A stretch of DNA of 54,904 bases, taken from contig JALOTD010000013.1 in the NCBI GenBank assembly GCA_025458105.1, positions 1 to 54,904 of the forward strand, written 5' to 3'. This DNA is from Tabrizicola sp. Its GTDB lineage: Bacteria; Pseudomonadota; Alphaproteobacteria; Rhodobacterales; Rhodobacteraceae. Under the pieces are notes generated by a model. It did no database searches. It was given only the letters and a program-made list of their open reading frames with translations, and was not told where the DNA came from. Positions 8,362-17,323 of this stretch are shown piece by piece. The number at the start of each line of letters is the position of its first letter. The first letter of the stretch is position 1. Made by a program: the position numbers and the translations under genes.

Positions 8362-9261
8362 CTAGAAGATGACGATCAGCGCGGCAATGGCAAGCATGGC
8401 GCCCCAGACCCGCCACAGCGCATCGGCGGCGGCGTCGATGTCATCAGGGCCTGCGTCGCGGCGGCCTTCGGGCCAGACCCAGGGGTAGTCCTTGCGGACG
8501 CCATTATAGCTGCGAGGTCCGGAAAGGGCGACGTTCAGGACGGGGGCCAGCGCACTTTCAGGCCAGCCAGCGTTGGGGCTGCGGTGTTTGGGTGCATCGC
8601 GCAGGATGGGCGCGGGGTCGACCCAGCCGTGGGTCAGCGCGATGAGAAGCGCGGTCAGGCGGGCGGGAACCACGTTCAGGACGTCGTCAAGGCGCGCGGA
8701 GGCCCAGCCAAACTCACGATATCGCGGGGTCAAGTGGCCGATCATGCTGTCCGCGGTGTTGATCAGCTTGTAGGCGACAATTCCGGGCAGGCCTGCAACA
8801 AGGTACCAGAGGATCGGCGCGACCACGCCGTCGGACAAATTTTCCGCCGCACTTTCGATGGCTGCCCGGGCGATGTCGGGGCCGGTCATTTCTGCGGTGT
8901 CCCGACCGACGATCATTGCGACGGCCTGGCGGCCCTCGGGGACGGATCGGCGCAGCGCAGTGGCGACAGCGCGGACATGATCGACGAGGCTTTTCTGCGC
9001 AATCAGAATGGCAAGGGTCAGCAGCTCCAGGACGCCGTAGTCGGGCAGAAGATGGACCGCCCAGCCCAGCGAAAGGCCAGTGGCGAGAAGCCCGGCAGCG
9101 ACACCGACCCCTGCTACCTTGCGGCTTTGGCCCTGGTTGAAGCGACGGTCCGCCCAGCTGACCAGTCGGCCCATCAGGACGGCCGGATGGGGCAGTCTAT
9201 CCCAAATCGCGCGGGGCTCTCCGGCGGCAGCGTCAAGCAGCATGGCAAGGATGAGGATCAT
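8362..9261 (-). CDS. cbiB: Adenosylcobinamide-phosphate synthase CbiB/CobD
   Basis: 299 residues from the ATG at 9261, which begins [16 protein letters not shown], the canonical family start (the longer open frame upstream has no homology). Conserved motifs: [29 protein letters not shown] and [13 protein letters not shown]. Four to five membrane segments are visible. The enzyme attaches the aminopropanol arm to adenosylcobyric acid in B12 synthesis. No other cobalamin gene is next to it here; in relatives cobC/cobD usually is. B12 would serve the ethylmalonyl-CoA and methylmalonyl-CoA mutases implied by mcd elsewhere in the window. Confidence 0.92.
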   Translation of the reverse strand: MILILAMLLDAAAGEPRAIWDRLPHPAVLMGRLVSWADRRFNQGQSRKVAGVGVAAGLLATGLSLGWAVHLLPDYGVLELLTLAILIAQKSLVDHVRAVATALRRSVPEGRQAVAMIVGRDTAEMTGPDIARAAIESAAENLSDGVVAPILWYLVAGLPGIVAYKLINTADSMIGHLTPRYREFGWASARLDDVLNVVPARLTALLIALTHGWVDPAPILRDAPKHRSPNAGWPESALAPVLNVALSGPRSYNGVRKDYPWVWPEGRRDAGPDDIDAAADALWRVWGAMLAIAALIVIF

Positions 9262-9471
9262 GCAGCGGCTATCCTGCCCAGCGACGCGATTCGCAAGATG
9301 TTCCAAGGGCCTGTCTAAGTTCGGGTGGGAAAGTCGCTGATCTGCAATCCAGGATTGTGCTGACTGCGACTTTGCGGACATCATCTGTTTACATTTGACC
9401 AATACCATTGGGCAGGCTTGATTTTTGCCAATCTGGCTACAGAATTGCTCTTGTGGGGTACGAGGTCTGCC

Positions 9472-9825
9472 ATGCTTGAGTTCCTGCCGAAAGAAGTGCG
9501 CGAAGGGCTGGAAACGGCCCGGAAGGCTGCGATGAAACGCAAGTCGCGGCTGCGTGTGCAAGTGGGCGATGCGGTCTATCCCGTGCTGCGCTTTTGGGAT
9601 CAAGGATTTGCGCTGGATGCTGACCTGAGCCCGGGCAAACTGCGGGGGCTGGTCGACGTCTATGATGGCTCGCGCCATGTGTTCCAGTGCCTGATCGTGG
9701 CGTCGAGCATCGAAAATGGCGAGCTTGTTTGTGACTTCAAGCGGGCCACGGCCGTCAAGGACCGCGCGGCGCTGGATTTCTGGCGGGATGAGAACGCGCC
9801 TGTGGGCTATCTTCCCAGCGCCTGA
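9472..9825 (+). CDS. Conserved hypothetical protein of Rhodobacteraceae (possible PilZ-like fold)
   Basis: 117 residues from the ATG at 9472 ([14 protein letters not shown]). No signal peptide or membrane segment. After a charged N-terminal helix containing [16 protein letters not shown] it alternates short beta-type strands ([49 protein letters not shown]) and ends [14 protein letters not shown]. The arginine-rich start followed by beta strands is reminiscent of PilZ proteins, but the DxSxxG motif is not clear, so cyclic-di-GMP binding is not claimed. It stands alone, between cbiB and the convergent transpeptidase remnant. Confidence 0.6.
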   Translation: MLEFLPKEVREGLETARKAAMKRKSRLRVQVGDAVYPVLRFWDQGFALDADLSPGKLRGLVDVYDGSRHVFQCLIVASSIENGELVCDFKRATAVKDRAALDFWRDENAPVGYLPSA

Positions 9826-9866
9826 AGGCCGCCGTCTGGGTGATCTTCGCCGAAAAATCCAGACCG

Positions 9867-10383
9867 TCAGGGACGGATCTCGACCACCGTGCCAATAGGG
9901 GTCACCGCCCATATCTCACGCATTTCAGCATTGGTCACAGCAATACAGCCCGCCGTCCAGTCGCCGCGCAGCTTGAAGCCCTCGGGCAGGGCGTTCGGCT
10001 GGGCATGAATGAAGATGTCACCCCCGGGGTCATATCCGCCCGCCCGTGCGCGCTCGATGTCCTCTGGCCGCGGATAGTCGATCCCTACGGACAGATGAAA
10101 GGCGCTGCGGTCGTTGCGGCGGTCGATCCGGAACTCACCCTCTGGCGTCTTGCCGTCGCCCTGGCGCTGCTTGTCGCCTTCGGGAACTCCTGACGACCTT
10201 GCCGTCCTGCATCAGCTGCATCCGCCGCGCCGCCTTTTCGACAACGATCCGGTCGATGGACCCGGTCAGGGGCGGCGGTGGTGGCAGGTCGACCTCTTCC
10301 CGCGGCATGAACAGCGAGGCCGTGAGGAGGCCAAGTGCCGCCACCAGCGCGAGATAGGCAAGAAGACGAAGGAGACGCTTCAT
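9867..10383 (-). pseudogene. L,D-transpeptidase (YkuD family), frame-disrupted
   Basis: The N-terminal part (from ATG 10383) has a membrane anchor (LLRLLAYLALVAALGLLTASLF) and starts the YkuD domain (RIVVEKAARRMQLMQDGKVV). At 10190/10191 the frame breaks: after GKVV it turns to arginine-rich nonsense and stops. A shifted frame resumes GVPEGDKQRQGDGKTPEGEF and continues to a full C-terminus with IFIHAQPN and the catalytic GDWTAGCIAV motif, ending at 9867. About 6-7 codons (the R-S-Y-x-I-x-L-G segment of the family) are missing with a net frame change. Intact enzymes make 3-3 crosslinks in periplasmic peptidoglycan. Its ATG overlaps the patB-like stop. Confidence 0.8.
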
Positions 10384-11486
10384 TGCAGGTCGGCGAAGGC
10401 CCCTTTCAGGCGGTCGATGGTCGCGCCGTAGTTGGTGGCAATCTTGGCAGTCTTTTGGACGCGGTCGATGAATTCCTGCGGTTGCATTCCGGTGCCTGAG
10501 AAATCGACCCAGGCCAGATAGGTCGCCTCCAGCGGCGTGGAGCGGAGGCCGGGAATGCTGGCGAGGCCGTCATCGAACAAGGAGCGGTTGCCGTCGAGAT
10601 AGGCCATAAGTGCGTCGACCCAGGCCCCACCCTCGGGGCTGTAGGCGGCAGTCGCCATATGCAGCCCGAAGGAATTGGGCGAGATTCCCATCGCGTTGAT
10701 CGTGCCTGCAAAGGTCTTGCGCAGGGTGGGGTCAGCGATGATGACGTTGCCGATATGGGCGCCTGCGATGTTGAAGGTCTTGGTAGTGGCCGTCATCATC
10801 ACGAGCCGATCGGCGATGGCCGGCACGGCAACGGCCATGGGGATGTGCCGGTGACCGGGATAGACGAGGTCGTGGTGAATTTCGTCTGAGACAAGGATGA
10901 GGTCGTGCTGCACGCAGAAATCGGCGACGGCCTGCAGTTCTTCCTGGCTCCAGACCCGTCCGCCTGGATTGTGCGGCGAGCAGAGGATCAGCATCTTCTC
11001 ACGTCCCGTGAGCCGCGCGGCCCAGCCCGAGGTGTCAAGCTGCGCCTTTCCGTCAACCAGCGGCAGCGGGCACTCGGTCACCTCGCGCCCCGCGGCTTTG
11101 ATGACGCGGGCGAAGGCGTGGTAGACCGGCGTTGTCAGGATCACCGCGTCGCCGGGTTGCGTGTAGCTGTGGACACAAAGCGCGGTGCCGTTCACGAGGC
11201 CATGGGTGGTGAAGATCCAGTCCGGCTGCACCTCCCAGCCGTGTCGGGTGGCCATCCACCAGCAGATCGACTTCAGATAGTCGCGGTCGTCGCCGAAATA
11301 GCCGTAGACGCCATGGGCTGTCATCTTCTCCAGCGCCGCCTGCACAACTTGCGGCGGGCGGAATTCCATATCGGCAACCCACATGGCCAGTCCTTCATCG
11401 GGCTTCAGGCCGTAAAGGGCGGGCATCATGTCCCACTTTACCGAATGGCTGCCGATGCGGTTGATGGGAGTGTCGAAGAGGCTCAT
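10380..11486 (-). CDS. patB: PatB/MalY-type PLP aminotransferase (cystathionine beta-lyase-like), C-terminal segment missing
   Basis: 368 residues from the ATG at 11486, preceded by AAGGAC. Fold type I PLP enzyme: WVADMEFRPP, VYGYFGDD, SPHNPGGRVW, ILVSDEIHHDLVYPGH and TTKTFNIAGAHIGNVII with the PLP lysine in the TTKTF motif. MalY/PatB proteins cleave C-S bonds of cystathionine or cysteine. Near the C-terminus IATNYGAT is followed directly by IDRLKGAFADLQ. Family members normally have about 25 residues there, including a G-x-x-F-x-R-x-N-x-A-x-P-R stretch whose arginine binds the substrate carboxylate. The gap looks like an in-frame deletion at about 10419-10424 and probably inactivates the enzyme. 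Confidence 0.8.
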   Translation of the reverse strand: MSLFDTPINRIGSHSVKWDMMPALYGLKPDEGLAMWVADMEFRPPQVVQAALEKMTAHGVYGYFGDDRDYLKSICWWMATRHGWEVQPDWIFTTHGLVNGTALCVHSYTQPGDAVILTTPVYHAFARVIKAAGREVTECPLPLVDGKAQLDTSGWAARLTGREKMLILCSPHNPGGRVWSQEELQAVADFCVQHDLILVSDEIHHDLVYPGHRHIPMAVAVPAIADRLVMMTATTKTFNIAGAHIGNVIIADPTLRKTFAGTINAMGISPNSFGLHMATAAYSPEGGAWVDALMAYLDGNRSLFDDGLASIPGLRSTPLEATYLAWVDFSGTGMQPQEFIDRVQKTAKIATNYGATIDRLKGAFADLQ

Positions 11487-11679
11487 TTCGGGTCCTTGGT
11501 TCGGGATATTCATCCAGATATTTCATCGTGAACAGAAAGTCACCCCAAAATATTCAAGTATGCGAGCCTAAAGTTCCAGTAATTAGAGGAAATAAGGAAC
11601 GTCGTTCTTTAGCAGATCTTGCTGGTGCCGGGGTTGCCTGCCTCTTGCCTTGGCGGCCCTGCTTTCGTAAATCCCCCAC

Positions 11680-12195
11680 ATGATCCGCCCCATCCTGATC
11701 CATCCAGATCCGCGCCTCAAGAAGGTCTGCGACCCGGTGGCCGAAATCACCTCCGAAATCAGACGTCTGGCCGAGGATATGCTGGAAACCATGTACGACG
11801 CGCCAGGAATCGGTCTGGCCGCGCCGCAGGTTGGTGTGACGAAGCGGCTGATCGTCATGGACTGCATCAAGGAGGGGCCGCCCGAGCCGATCGTCCTGGT
11901 CAATCCGCAGGTCATCTGGGGGTCGGAGGAATTGTCGACCTATGAGGAAGGATGTCTGTCGATCCCCGATCAGTATGCGGATGTGAAGCGCCCGGCCGAA
12001 GTGCAGGTGCGCTGGACGGATCTGGAGGGTCAGCCCCAGGAACGCCAGTTTGCTGGCCTCTGGGCGACCTGCGTGCAGCACGAGATCGACCATCTGGATG
12101 GCAAGCTGTTCATCGATTATCTGGGGCCGCTCAAACGGCAGATGATTACGCGCAAGATGGAAAAGCTGAAGCGCGAACGCGCCCGGACTGGCTGA
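11680..12195 (+). CDS. def: Peptide deformylase (copy 1, canonical)
   Basis: 171 residues with all three deformylase motifs: GIGLAAPQVG (motif 1), EGCLSIP (motif 2, metal-ligand cysteine) and QHEIDHLDG (motif 3, HExxH with the catalytic glutamate). It removes the N-formyl group from nascent proteins at the ribosome. This is the fully active-looking member of three tandem copies upstream of fmt; a minus-strand gene separates it from copy 2. Confidence 0.96.
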   Translation: MIRPILIHPDPRLKKVCDPVAEITSEIRRLAEDMLETMYDAPGIGLAAPQVGVTKRLIVMDCIKEGPPEPIVLVNPQVIWGSEELSTYEEGCLSIPDQYADVKRPAEVQVRWTDLEGQPQERQFAGLWATCVQHEIDHLDGKLFIDYLGPLKRQMITRKMEKLKRERARTG

Positions 12196-12197
12196 GG

Positions 12198-12584
12198 TTA
12201 GTCGAGTGGCAAGGTGTCCCCACCCATCGCCCGCAGCCTTTCGATCAGCGGCTGGATCTTTGGTCCTTCCGTAGCGCAGCTGCCCGGCTGGTCCAGCAGA
12301 TCGAAGGCAGGGTGATAGTAGCTGTCGTCATACTCGCCGGCATCCATCACGCCGATTGCTTCCGCCACCTTGTCGGCCGTTCCAGTCAGGAGAGTCCATT
12401 CGCCCTGATTGATCTGAAACCCGGTGCAGTTCGATCCGATGACATTGGCGACAACCAACTCCATCAGGAATTCGGGGCTGGCGGCAGCGGCGATCTGAGT
12501 GTCGTCGGGCAACTTTACGGTGATGCCGCCATCGGCGAGGGCCGGACCGGCGATCAGGGCTGTCAGCAGGGCAAGACGGCGCAT
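12198..12584 (-). CDS. Hypothetical exported protein
   Basis: 128 residues from ATG 12584, chosen because GAGGAG lies just upstream and a signal peptide begins there (MRRLALLTALIAGPALADG). The mature part holds two cysteines (GSNCTGF; GSCATEG) that could form a disulphide, and no recognised domain. It lies on the opposite strand between deformylase copies 1 and 2, ending 2 bases from the copy 1 stop. Function unknown. Confidence 0.65.
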   Translation of the reverse strand: MRRLALLTALIAGPALADGGITVKLPDDTQIAAAASPEFLMELVVANVIGSNCTGFQINQGEWTLLTGTADKVAEAIGVMDAGEYDDSYYHPAFDLLDQPGSCATEGPKIQPLIERLRAMGGDTLPLD

Positions 12585-12655
12585 TTGGGCTCCTCGGGGG
12601 TGACTTTCCGGCCTGATACCGCTATTCGCCTCACCTGACACCTGAGGTTTTCCCG

Positions 12656-13141
12656 ATGCTGCTGCCGATCCTGCGCTGGCCCGATCCCCGATTGTCCCAG
12701 GTCTGCGCGCCGGCGGTGCTGGACGACGACCTCCGCGCGCTGGCGGTCGACATGCTGGAGACGATGTATGCTGCGCCCGGTCGCGGGCTCGCCGCGCCGC
12801 AGGTCGGTCGGCTTGTGCGGATGTTCGTCATGGATGTGGACTGGAAGACCGGCACGCTCGCCCCCATGGTCTTTGTCAACCCCGAGATCGAGCTTTTGGG
12901 CGACCGTGCGACCGGGCCAGAAGGATGTCTGTCGATCCCCGGCCCAGTGACAGATGTCGAACGTGCGGCATGTGTCCGGGCCCGATGGACGGCGCTGGAT
13001 GGCACCTTACACGAGGCCCGCTTCGATGGCTTTGCGGCGATCTGCATTCAGCACGAATATGACCATCTGGACGGCATCCTGACGCTAGACCGTCTGTCGC
13101 CCGAGGCGCGGGCGCTGGCCGTGGCCGAGGTGCAGGCATGA
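12656..13141 (+). CDS. def: Peptide deformylase (copy 2)
   Basis: 161 residues, motifs GRGLAAPQVG, EGCLSIPG and QHEYDHLDG, so the metal ligands and catalytic glutamate are all present. It is distinct from copy 1 in the central region (MDVDWKTGTLAPMVFVNPEI). Its stop overlaps the start of copy 3 by ATGA, and copy 3 overlaps fmt the same way, so copies 2-3 and fmt are translationally coupled. Confidence 0.93.
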   Translation: MLLPILRWPDPRLSQVCAPAVLDDDLRALAVDMLETMYAAPGRGLAAPQVGRLVRMFVMDVDWKTGTLAPMVFVNPEIELLGDRATGPEGCLSIPGPVTDVERAACVRARWTALDGTLHEARFDGFAAICIQHEYDHLDGILTLDRLSPEARALAVAEVQA

Positions 13142-13641
13142 CCGTCCGGCGCTGCCTGCCCTGGCCCCATCCCTGCCTGCGCCAGCACGCCGCTGACGTA
13201 TCGGCCATCACGGATGAAGTGCGCGCGATCTGGGCTGACATGATCGACACGATGGATGCGATGCCGGGCTATGGGCTGGCAGCGGTGCAGATCGGCGTTC
13301 CATTGCGGCTTGCGGTGGTTGATTGTTCCATAGGGCGCGGTCAGGCGGTGCGCATGGCCAACCCGGTGGTCCTGCATGCCAGCGTGCAGCTGCGCGCGCA
13401 TGAAGAAGCCTCGCCCAACCTGCCGGGGGTGTCGGCAGTCATCCAACGGCCGCGCGCGGTAACCGTCCGGTTCCTGAATGCCGAGGGCATGATCGAGGAC
13501 CGCGATTTCGTCGATCTCTGGGCAACCAGCGCGCAGCATCAGATCGACCATCTCGCGGGGAAGATGTACTTCGACCATCTCTCTGCCCTGAAGCGAAAGA
13601 TGCTGATTGCAAGGTCGCAGAAGATTGGACGTAGTAAATGA
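13138..13641 (+). CDS. Peptide-deformylase-like protein with degenerate active site (copy 3)
   Basis: 167 residues aligned throughout with the two neighbouring deformylases. Motif 1 is [10 protein letters not shown], motif 2 reads EASPNLPG (residues 90-97) with serine 92 in place of the metal-binding cysteine, and motif 3 reads QHQIDHLAG with glutamine 135 in place of the catalytic HExxH glutamate. The two histidines (134, 138) remain. Deformylase activity is therefore unlikely; it may be a regulatory or binding homologue. ATGA overlaps on both sides couple it to def copy 2 and fmt, which argues that it is maintained. Confidence 0.88.
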   Translation: MTVRRCLPWPHPCLRQHAADVSAITDEVRAIWADMIDTMDAMPGYGLAAVQIGVPLRLAVVDCSIGRGQAVRMANPVVLHASVQLRAHEEASPNLPGVSAVIQRPRAVTVRFLNAEGMIEDRDFVDLWATSAQHQIDHLAGKMYFDHLSALKRKMLIARSQKIGRSK

Positions 13642-14531
13642 AAATAGTTTTCTTGGGTACGCCCGACTTTTCGGTTCCTGTACTCGAGGCCTTGCATCAA
13701 GCCCATGAGATCGTTGCCGTTTACTGTCAGCCCCCACGTCCAGCGGGTCGGGGAAAGGCGGATCGTCCCAGCCCGGTTCAGGCCCGGGCCGAGGCGCTTG
13801 GTCTGCGCGTTTGCCACCCGGTTTCGCTGCGCAGCGAAGCCGCAGCGAGAGACTTTGCTGCGCTGGGGGCAGATGTCGCTGTCGTGGTTGCCTATGGGCT
13901 GATCCTGCCGCAGGCGGTGCTGGACGCGCCGCGCTTTGGCTGCCTGAACATCCACGCGAGCCTATTGCCGCGCTGGCGCGGTGCGGCACCGATCCATCGG
14001 GCGATCATGGCGGGGGACCGGCAGACCGGCGTCTGCATCATGCAGATGGAGGCGGGGCTGGACACCGGCCCCGTCCTGTTGCGCGAGACGCTGGACATTG
14101 GTGCCGAAGAAACGACGGCCGAGTTGCACGACCGGCTCAGCACCCTTGGTGCGCGGCTGATCGTGCAGGCGCTGGACCGTCTGCCCGACCTGCATCCCGA
14201 ACCCCAGCCCGCCCAGGGCGTGACCTATGCCGCCAAGATCGACAAGGCCGAGGCCCGAGTGGACTGGTCCCGGCCTGCGGTCGAAGTGGATCGGCTAATT
14301 CGCGGCCTGTCGCCCTTTCCCGGCGCCTGGGTCGATATAAAGGGCGAACGGGTCAAGCTTCTGCGCTCGCGCCTCGCACAGGGTGCCGGGATGCCCGGGC
14401 AGGTCTTGCGGGGCTTCACGGTCGCCTGCGGCGAGGGAGCCGTCGAGATCACCGAGGCGCAGCGCGAGGGCAAGCGGCCGATGTCGGCAGCAGAGGTCCT
14501 GCGCGGTCTGATTTTGCCCGACATCCTATAG
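13638..14531 (+). CDS. fmt: Methionyl-tRNA formyltransferase
   Basis: 297 residues. N-terminal formyl-transferase domain with [16 protein letters not shown], the hydrolase/transferase signature [20 protein letters not shown] and [12 protein letters not shown]-terminal OB-like domain from about residue 205 ([15 protein letters not shown]). It formylates initiator Met-tRNA using 10-formyl-tetrahydrofolate. It is coupled to the deformylase genes, the usual def-fmt arrangement. The C-terminus is a few residues shorter than in many homologues. Confidence 0.95.
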   Translation: MKIVFLGTPDFSVPVLEALHQAHEIVAVYCQPPRPAGRGKADRPSPVQARAEALGLRVCHPVSLRSEAAARDFAALGADVAVVVAYGLILPQAVLDAPRFGCLNIHASLLPRWRGAAPIHRAIMAGDRQTGVCIMQMEAGLDTGPVLLRETLDIGAEETTAELHDRLSTLGARLIVQALDRLPDLHPEPQPAQGVTYAAKIDKAEARVDWSRPAVEVDRLIRGLSPFPGAWVDIKGERVKLLRSRLAQGAGMPGQVLRGFTVACGEGAVEITEAQREGKRPMSAAEVLRGLILPDIL

Positions 14532-14584
14532 CGCCACAGGAAACGGCCCCCCATATTCAGCGGACAGGGATGGGGAGGGACACC

Positions 14585-14818
14585 ATGCCGTTGATTGCAC
14601 TTCTGGTCGTCGGGGTTGCCGTGGGTTTTCTGGCCACACGAATCCTGAAGGTAAACTTGGATACGCCGTCAACCATCGCGCTGGGCGTACTTGGTGCCTT
14701 GATCGGCGGTCTGGTCTTGCGCGGACTGACGATGCTGGCCGGGATCGGGGCGGGATTTGTGGGCGCGCTTCTGGGTGCGCTGCTTTTGATCTGGGCCTGG
14801 AAATCCTGGTCTAGGTAA
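14585..14818 (+). CDS. Small glycine-rich membrane protein (GlsB/YeaQ/YmgE-like)
   Basis: 77 residues from the ATG at 14585, which has GGGGAGGGA at the right spacing. Three hydrophobic segments rich in glycine and alanine (LIALLVVGVAVGFLA; IALGVLGALIGGLVL; GAGFVGALLGALLLIWAW) resemble transglycosylase-associated / GlsB-like inner-membrane proteins. The 3' end overlaps the convergent TetR-type gene by 8 bases. Confidence 0.7.
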   Translation: MPLIALLVVGVAVGFLATRILKVNLDTPSTIALGVLGALIGGLVLRGLTMLAGIGAGFVGALLGALLLIWAWKSWSR

Positions 14819-15311
14819 GCCGCTTCACGGCATCTTTCAGCCTGAAGCCGCCGTCGCCAGTGGCAGGCCATAGCGCCTGCCCCTGCCACGCGGCGAACAA
14901 GAGCGCCGCCGCCTCTCGTGCCTTCGGGCCGCTGCCAAGTCGCATGACCAAGGCCGCCTCGACCGTCGCACGCCAAGCCTCTGCACACTGGAGCAACTCT
15001 GCATCGCGCCGGTCAATTGCGAGTTCTATGGCACTGATCGGAGCAAGCGCCTTCAAGAGCGCCTGAGGCCCCTTGTCGCTGGTGGCTGCGATGGCCTGCT
15101 CGGCAGTCGCTGCGCGCTGCGCCCAATTGGCAAGCCGGGCGGCCTTCAACATTCCATCGCGGCTGGAATAGCGCTGCACCAGAGTTGGTGCGGCCAGGCC
15201 CGTCGCCTCTGCCACGGAGGCGAAGGATACGGCCTTGTCGCCGCTCTCGGTCAACAGCGCGTGGACAGCTGCGAAGACCCGGTCGTCAGGAATGGTGCGC
15301 GTGCGTGGCAT
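14811..15311 (-). CDS. TetR-family transcriptional regulator
   Basis: 166 residues from ATG 15311. The N-terminal helix-turn-helix is clear (FAAVHALLTESGDKAVSFASVAEATGLA, partly shown, then TLVQRYSSRDGMLKAARL); the C-terminal ligand-binding part is alanine-rich and helical with no diagnostic motif. Its target is unknown. It converges on the small membrane protein gene. Confidence 0.8.
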   Translation of the reverse strand: MPRTRTIPDDRVFAAVHALLTESGDKAVSFASVAEATGLAAPTLVQRYSSRDGMLKAARLANWAQRAATAEQAIAATSDKGPQALLKALAPISAIELAIDRRDAELLQCAEAWRATVEAALVMRLGSGPKAREAAALLFAAWQGQALWPATGDGGFRLKDAVKRLT

Positions 15312-15349
15312 CGTCGAAGAGTAAACGAATGTTTGTTCGCCTTGCAAGC

Positions 15350-16003
15350 CTAGCGCTTGGGCGCTCCGGGCCTCGGCGGCTCTGAGCGGTAGACCGGCAG
15401 ACGCCAGCCGAAGGCGATGCTGCCCGCTCGCAAGGTAAAGACCAGACCGGCGCACAGGATCAGTGCTGTCGGAGTGGACAGGCCTGCGAGGCCCGCGAGC
15501 ACCGCGCCCAAGGCGCCTGCGAAGGCGCAAGAGACGTAAAGCTCGCCCTGTTTCAGGACCAGCGGCACCTCGTTGCCAACCACGTCGCGCATCAAGCCAC
15601 CCAGACAGCCGGTAATCATGCCCATCACCAGGACGATGGGCCAGCCCTGCCCCTCGGCCAGCGCGACGGCCACCCCGGCGGGCACGGCCACTGCCAGGGC
15701 AAAGGCATCGAACCACAAAAGCGCCCGGTATCGGCTTTCCAGCAGATGGGCCGTGAAGAACATCGTGATCGCCGCCGCGCTGGCCACGGCAAGAACTACC
15801 GGATCGGCCACCCAGAACACCTCGCGGTTCAGGATGATGTCGCGGATCGTGCCACCGCCGACCGCGGTCAGGCAGGCCATGAAGATGAAGCCCACGATAT
15901 CCAGTTGCGACCGGCTGGCGGCCAGCGCCCCAGTCAGCGCAAAGACAAGGGCCGAGGCATAGTCGAGCCCCGTCAGCAAAGTCAGGGCGGGAAAGCCGGT
16001 CAT
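15350..16003 (-). CDS. Trimeric intracellular cation (TRIC)-like channel / YicG (UPF0126) family protein
   Basis: 217 residues with about seven hydrophobic segments and two glycine-rich repeats of the family: [13 protein letters not shown] (first) and [20 protein letters not shown] (second). Prokaryotic TRIC-like proteins form trimeric cation channels in the inner membrane. The ATG at 16003 overlaps the stop of the upstream truncated RNase HI gene by 4 bases. Confidence 0.85.
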   Translation of the reverse strand: MTGFPALTLLTGLDYASALVFALTGALAASRSQLDIVGFIFMACLTAVGGGTIRDIILNREVFWVADPVVLAVASAAAITMFFTAHLLESRYRALLWFDAFALAVAVPAGVAVALAEGQGWPIVLVMGMITGCLGGLMRDVVGNEVPLVLKQGELYVSCAFAGALGAVLAGLAGLSTPTALILCAGLVFTLRAGSIAFGWRLPVYRSEPPRPGAPKR

Positions 16004-16330
16004 GGCGCGGGGGCCTTGAACGGCTCCATCCCGGCGCGTGCCAGCTCGTCCGCGCGTTCGTTTTCGACGTGCCCGGCATGGCCCTTGATCCAGCGCCAGG
16101 TCACCCTGTGCCGCGCCTGTGCTGCATCAAGCCGTTGCCAAAGCTCGACATTCTTGACCGGAGGTCCCCCGGCGGTGCGCCAGCCCTTGCGCTTCCAGCC
16201 GGCGATCCATTCGGTGATGCCGTTCTTCACATAGGCGCTGTCGGTGACGATGGTGATCTCGGACGGCTTCGTCAGCGCCTCAAGCGCGCTGATCGCGGCC
16301 ATGAGTTCCATGCGGTTGTTGGTGGTAGCC
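16000..16330 (-). pseudogene. rnhA: Ribonuclease HI, N-terminally truncated by a deletion
   Basis: The frame begins in sequence belonging to the upstream gene and becomes recognisable at [12 protein letters not shown]. From there the RNase HI core is normal: the glutamate of RMELM, the aspartate of [23 protein letters not shown], [21 protein letters not shown] ending. Missing are about the first 45 residues, including the first strand with the D-G-A-C-S-G-N-P-G motif whose aspartate binds catalytic magnesium. Without it the protein should not cleave RNA in RNA-DNA hybrids. The lost DNA also took the end of the upstream DUF3429 gene. RNase HI may be supplied by another gene, or this may be an assembly deletion. 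Confidence 0.82.
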
Positions 16331-16798
16331 CTGCAACGGGATGGCAAGGCAGGCCAGAACCACGACGGTCAGCATCACGCGCAGCCGCAGCCACCAGCGC
16401 GGGGCCAGGCCCCAGGCAGAGTACATTGCGTCAAGCAGCAGAAGGCCGACGAAGCCGGCGGCTAGGAAAATGGTGGAATTGGCACTGGCGTCGGTGACGG
16501 TGAAAAACACCCACAGGGCAGGGATCACCGAAAGGGCATAGGCGACCGTCGCCTCACCTCCGTCAGCTTTGGTGGCAAATCCCCACAACACGCCGGACAT
16601 GAAAGACAGGATGACCGTCCCGTAGGTCAGCCCGACATAAGACCCTAGGAACATCGGCGGCATCACCTGACCCGCCCAGCCGGACAGTGCGGGCGACAGA
16701 TGCGTGGCGGCGGACCACAGAAACGGGATCAGCCCGGCCAGGCCAAGGATAAGGGCAGAGCGAGGAATGCGGCGGTCATCGGAGACGGTATCGGTCAT
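16280..16798 (-). CDS. DUF3429 domain membrane protein, C-terminus replaced by read-through into rnhA
   Basis: 172-residue frame. Residues 1-155 are a normal DUF3429 protein with five hydrophobic segments ([53 protein letters not shown]). After CLAIPLQG the sequence continues out of frame through the RNase HI gene (HQQPHGTHG) to a stop at 16280. The junction at about 16330 is the same deletion that removed the rnhA start. The core membrane domain is intact, so it may still be made. Function unknown. Confidence 0.7.
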   Translation of the reverse strand: MTDTVSDDRRIPRSALILGLAGLIPFLWSAATHLSPALSGWAGQVMPPMFLGSYVGLTYGTVILSFMSGVLWGFATKADGGEATVAYALSVIPALWVFFTVTDASANSTIFLAAGFVGLLLLDAMYSAWGLAPRWWLRLRVMLTVVVLACLAIPLQGYHQQPHGTHGRDQRA

Positions 16799-16849
16799 GC
16801 GGCCTGATTTAGCGCGGCGCGCAGCGCAAGACCAGCTGTCACTGAGCAG

Positions 16850-17323
16850 TCACTCGCCTTCCACGATCGGCAGCAAGTCATCGGGGACGGCTCCGAAGAT
16901 CGCGCCCAAGACAGCGTTCACGCGGGGTTCGTCGTCTTCAACCGGCTGGGCGATCAGCTCGATGGTCCCGCCTTCGAGGGCGACGGTTCCGGTTGTCCAG
17001 CCTCCGCCAACCAGCGGTGGCTCAATCGCTGAGGCCGGGCGCTCGAGCAGTTGACTCGCTTTGGCCGCCAGGAGAATGGCTTCGACAGTACCGGTGACCG
17101 CCGCGCCCGTGCCAGTCTTGCAGGCCGGGCCTTCGGTTTCATACCCGGCGCAGCGGGTCACGGTGACCGATCCGTCCCACGTCACGGTCACTTCAAGGCT
17201 CCAGGCATAGGGCGGTGGCAGGCTGCCAGAATGGGCGCTTAGGGTCGCAAGAACCGCCTCCTCGGCGCGGGCGGGGAGGGCGAGGGTAAGGAGCAGTGCC
17301 GTGAGCAGGAGGTGTCTGGTCAT
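16850..17323 (-). CDS. Hypothetical exported protein
   Basis: 157 residues with a signal peptide (MTRHLLLTALLLTLALPARA). The mature part has a cysteine pair (VTRCAGYE; GPACKTG) and a C-terminal DDLLPIVEGE. No known domain recognised. Its ATG overlaps the stop of the YdeI-like pseudogene, suggesting they were co-transcribed. Confidence 0.65.
   Translation of the reverse strand: MTRHLLLTALLLTLALPARAEEAVLATLSAHSGSLPPPYAWSLEVTVTWDGSVTVTRCAGYETEGPACKTGTGAAVTGTVEAILLAAKASQLLERPASAIEPPLVGGGWTTGTVALEGGTIELIAQPVEDDEPRVNAVLGAIFGAVPDDLLPIVEGE

Noticed and set aside
13811..14818. Long plus-strand frame covering fmt out of frame and the small membrane gene
   Set aside because: Only the last 77 codons (from 14585) are protein-like; the rest overlaps fmt in the wrong frame.
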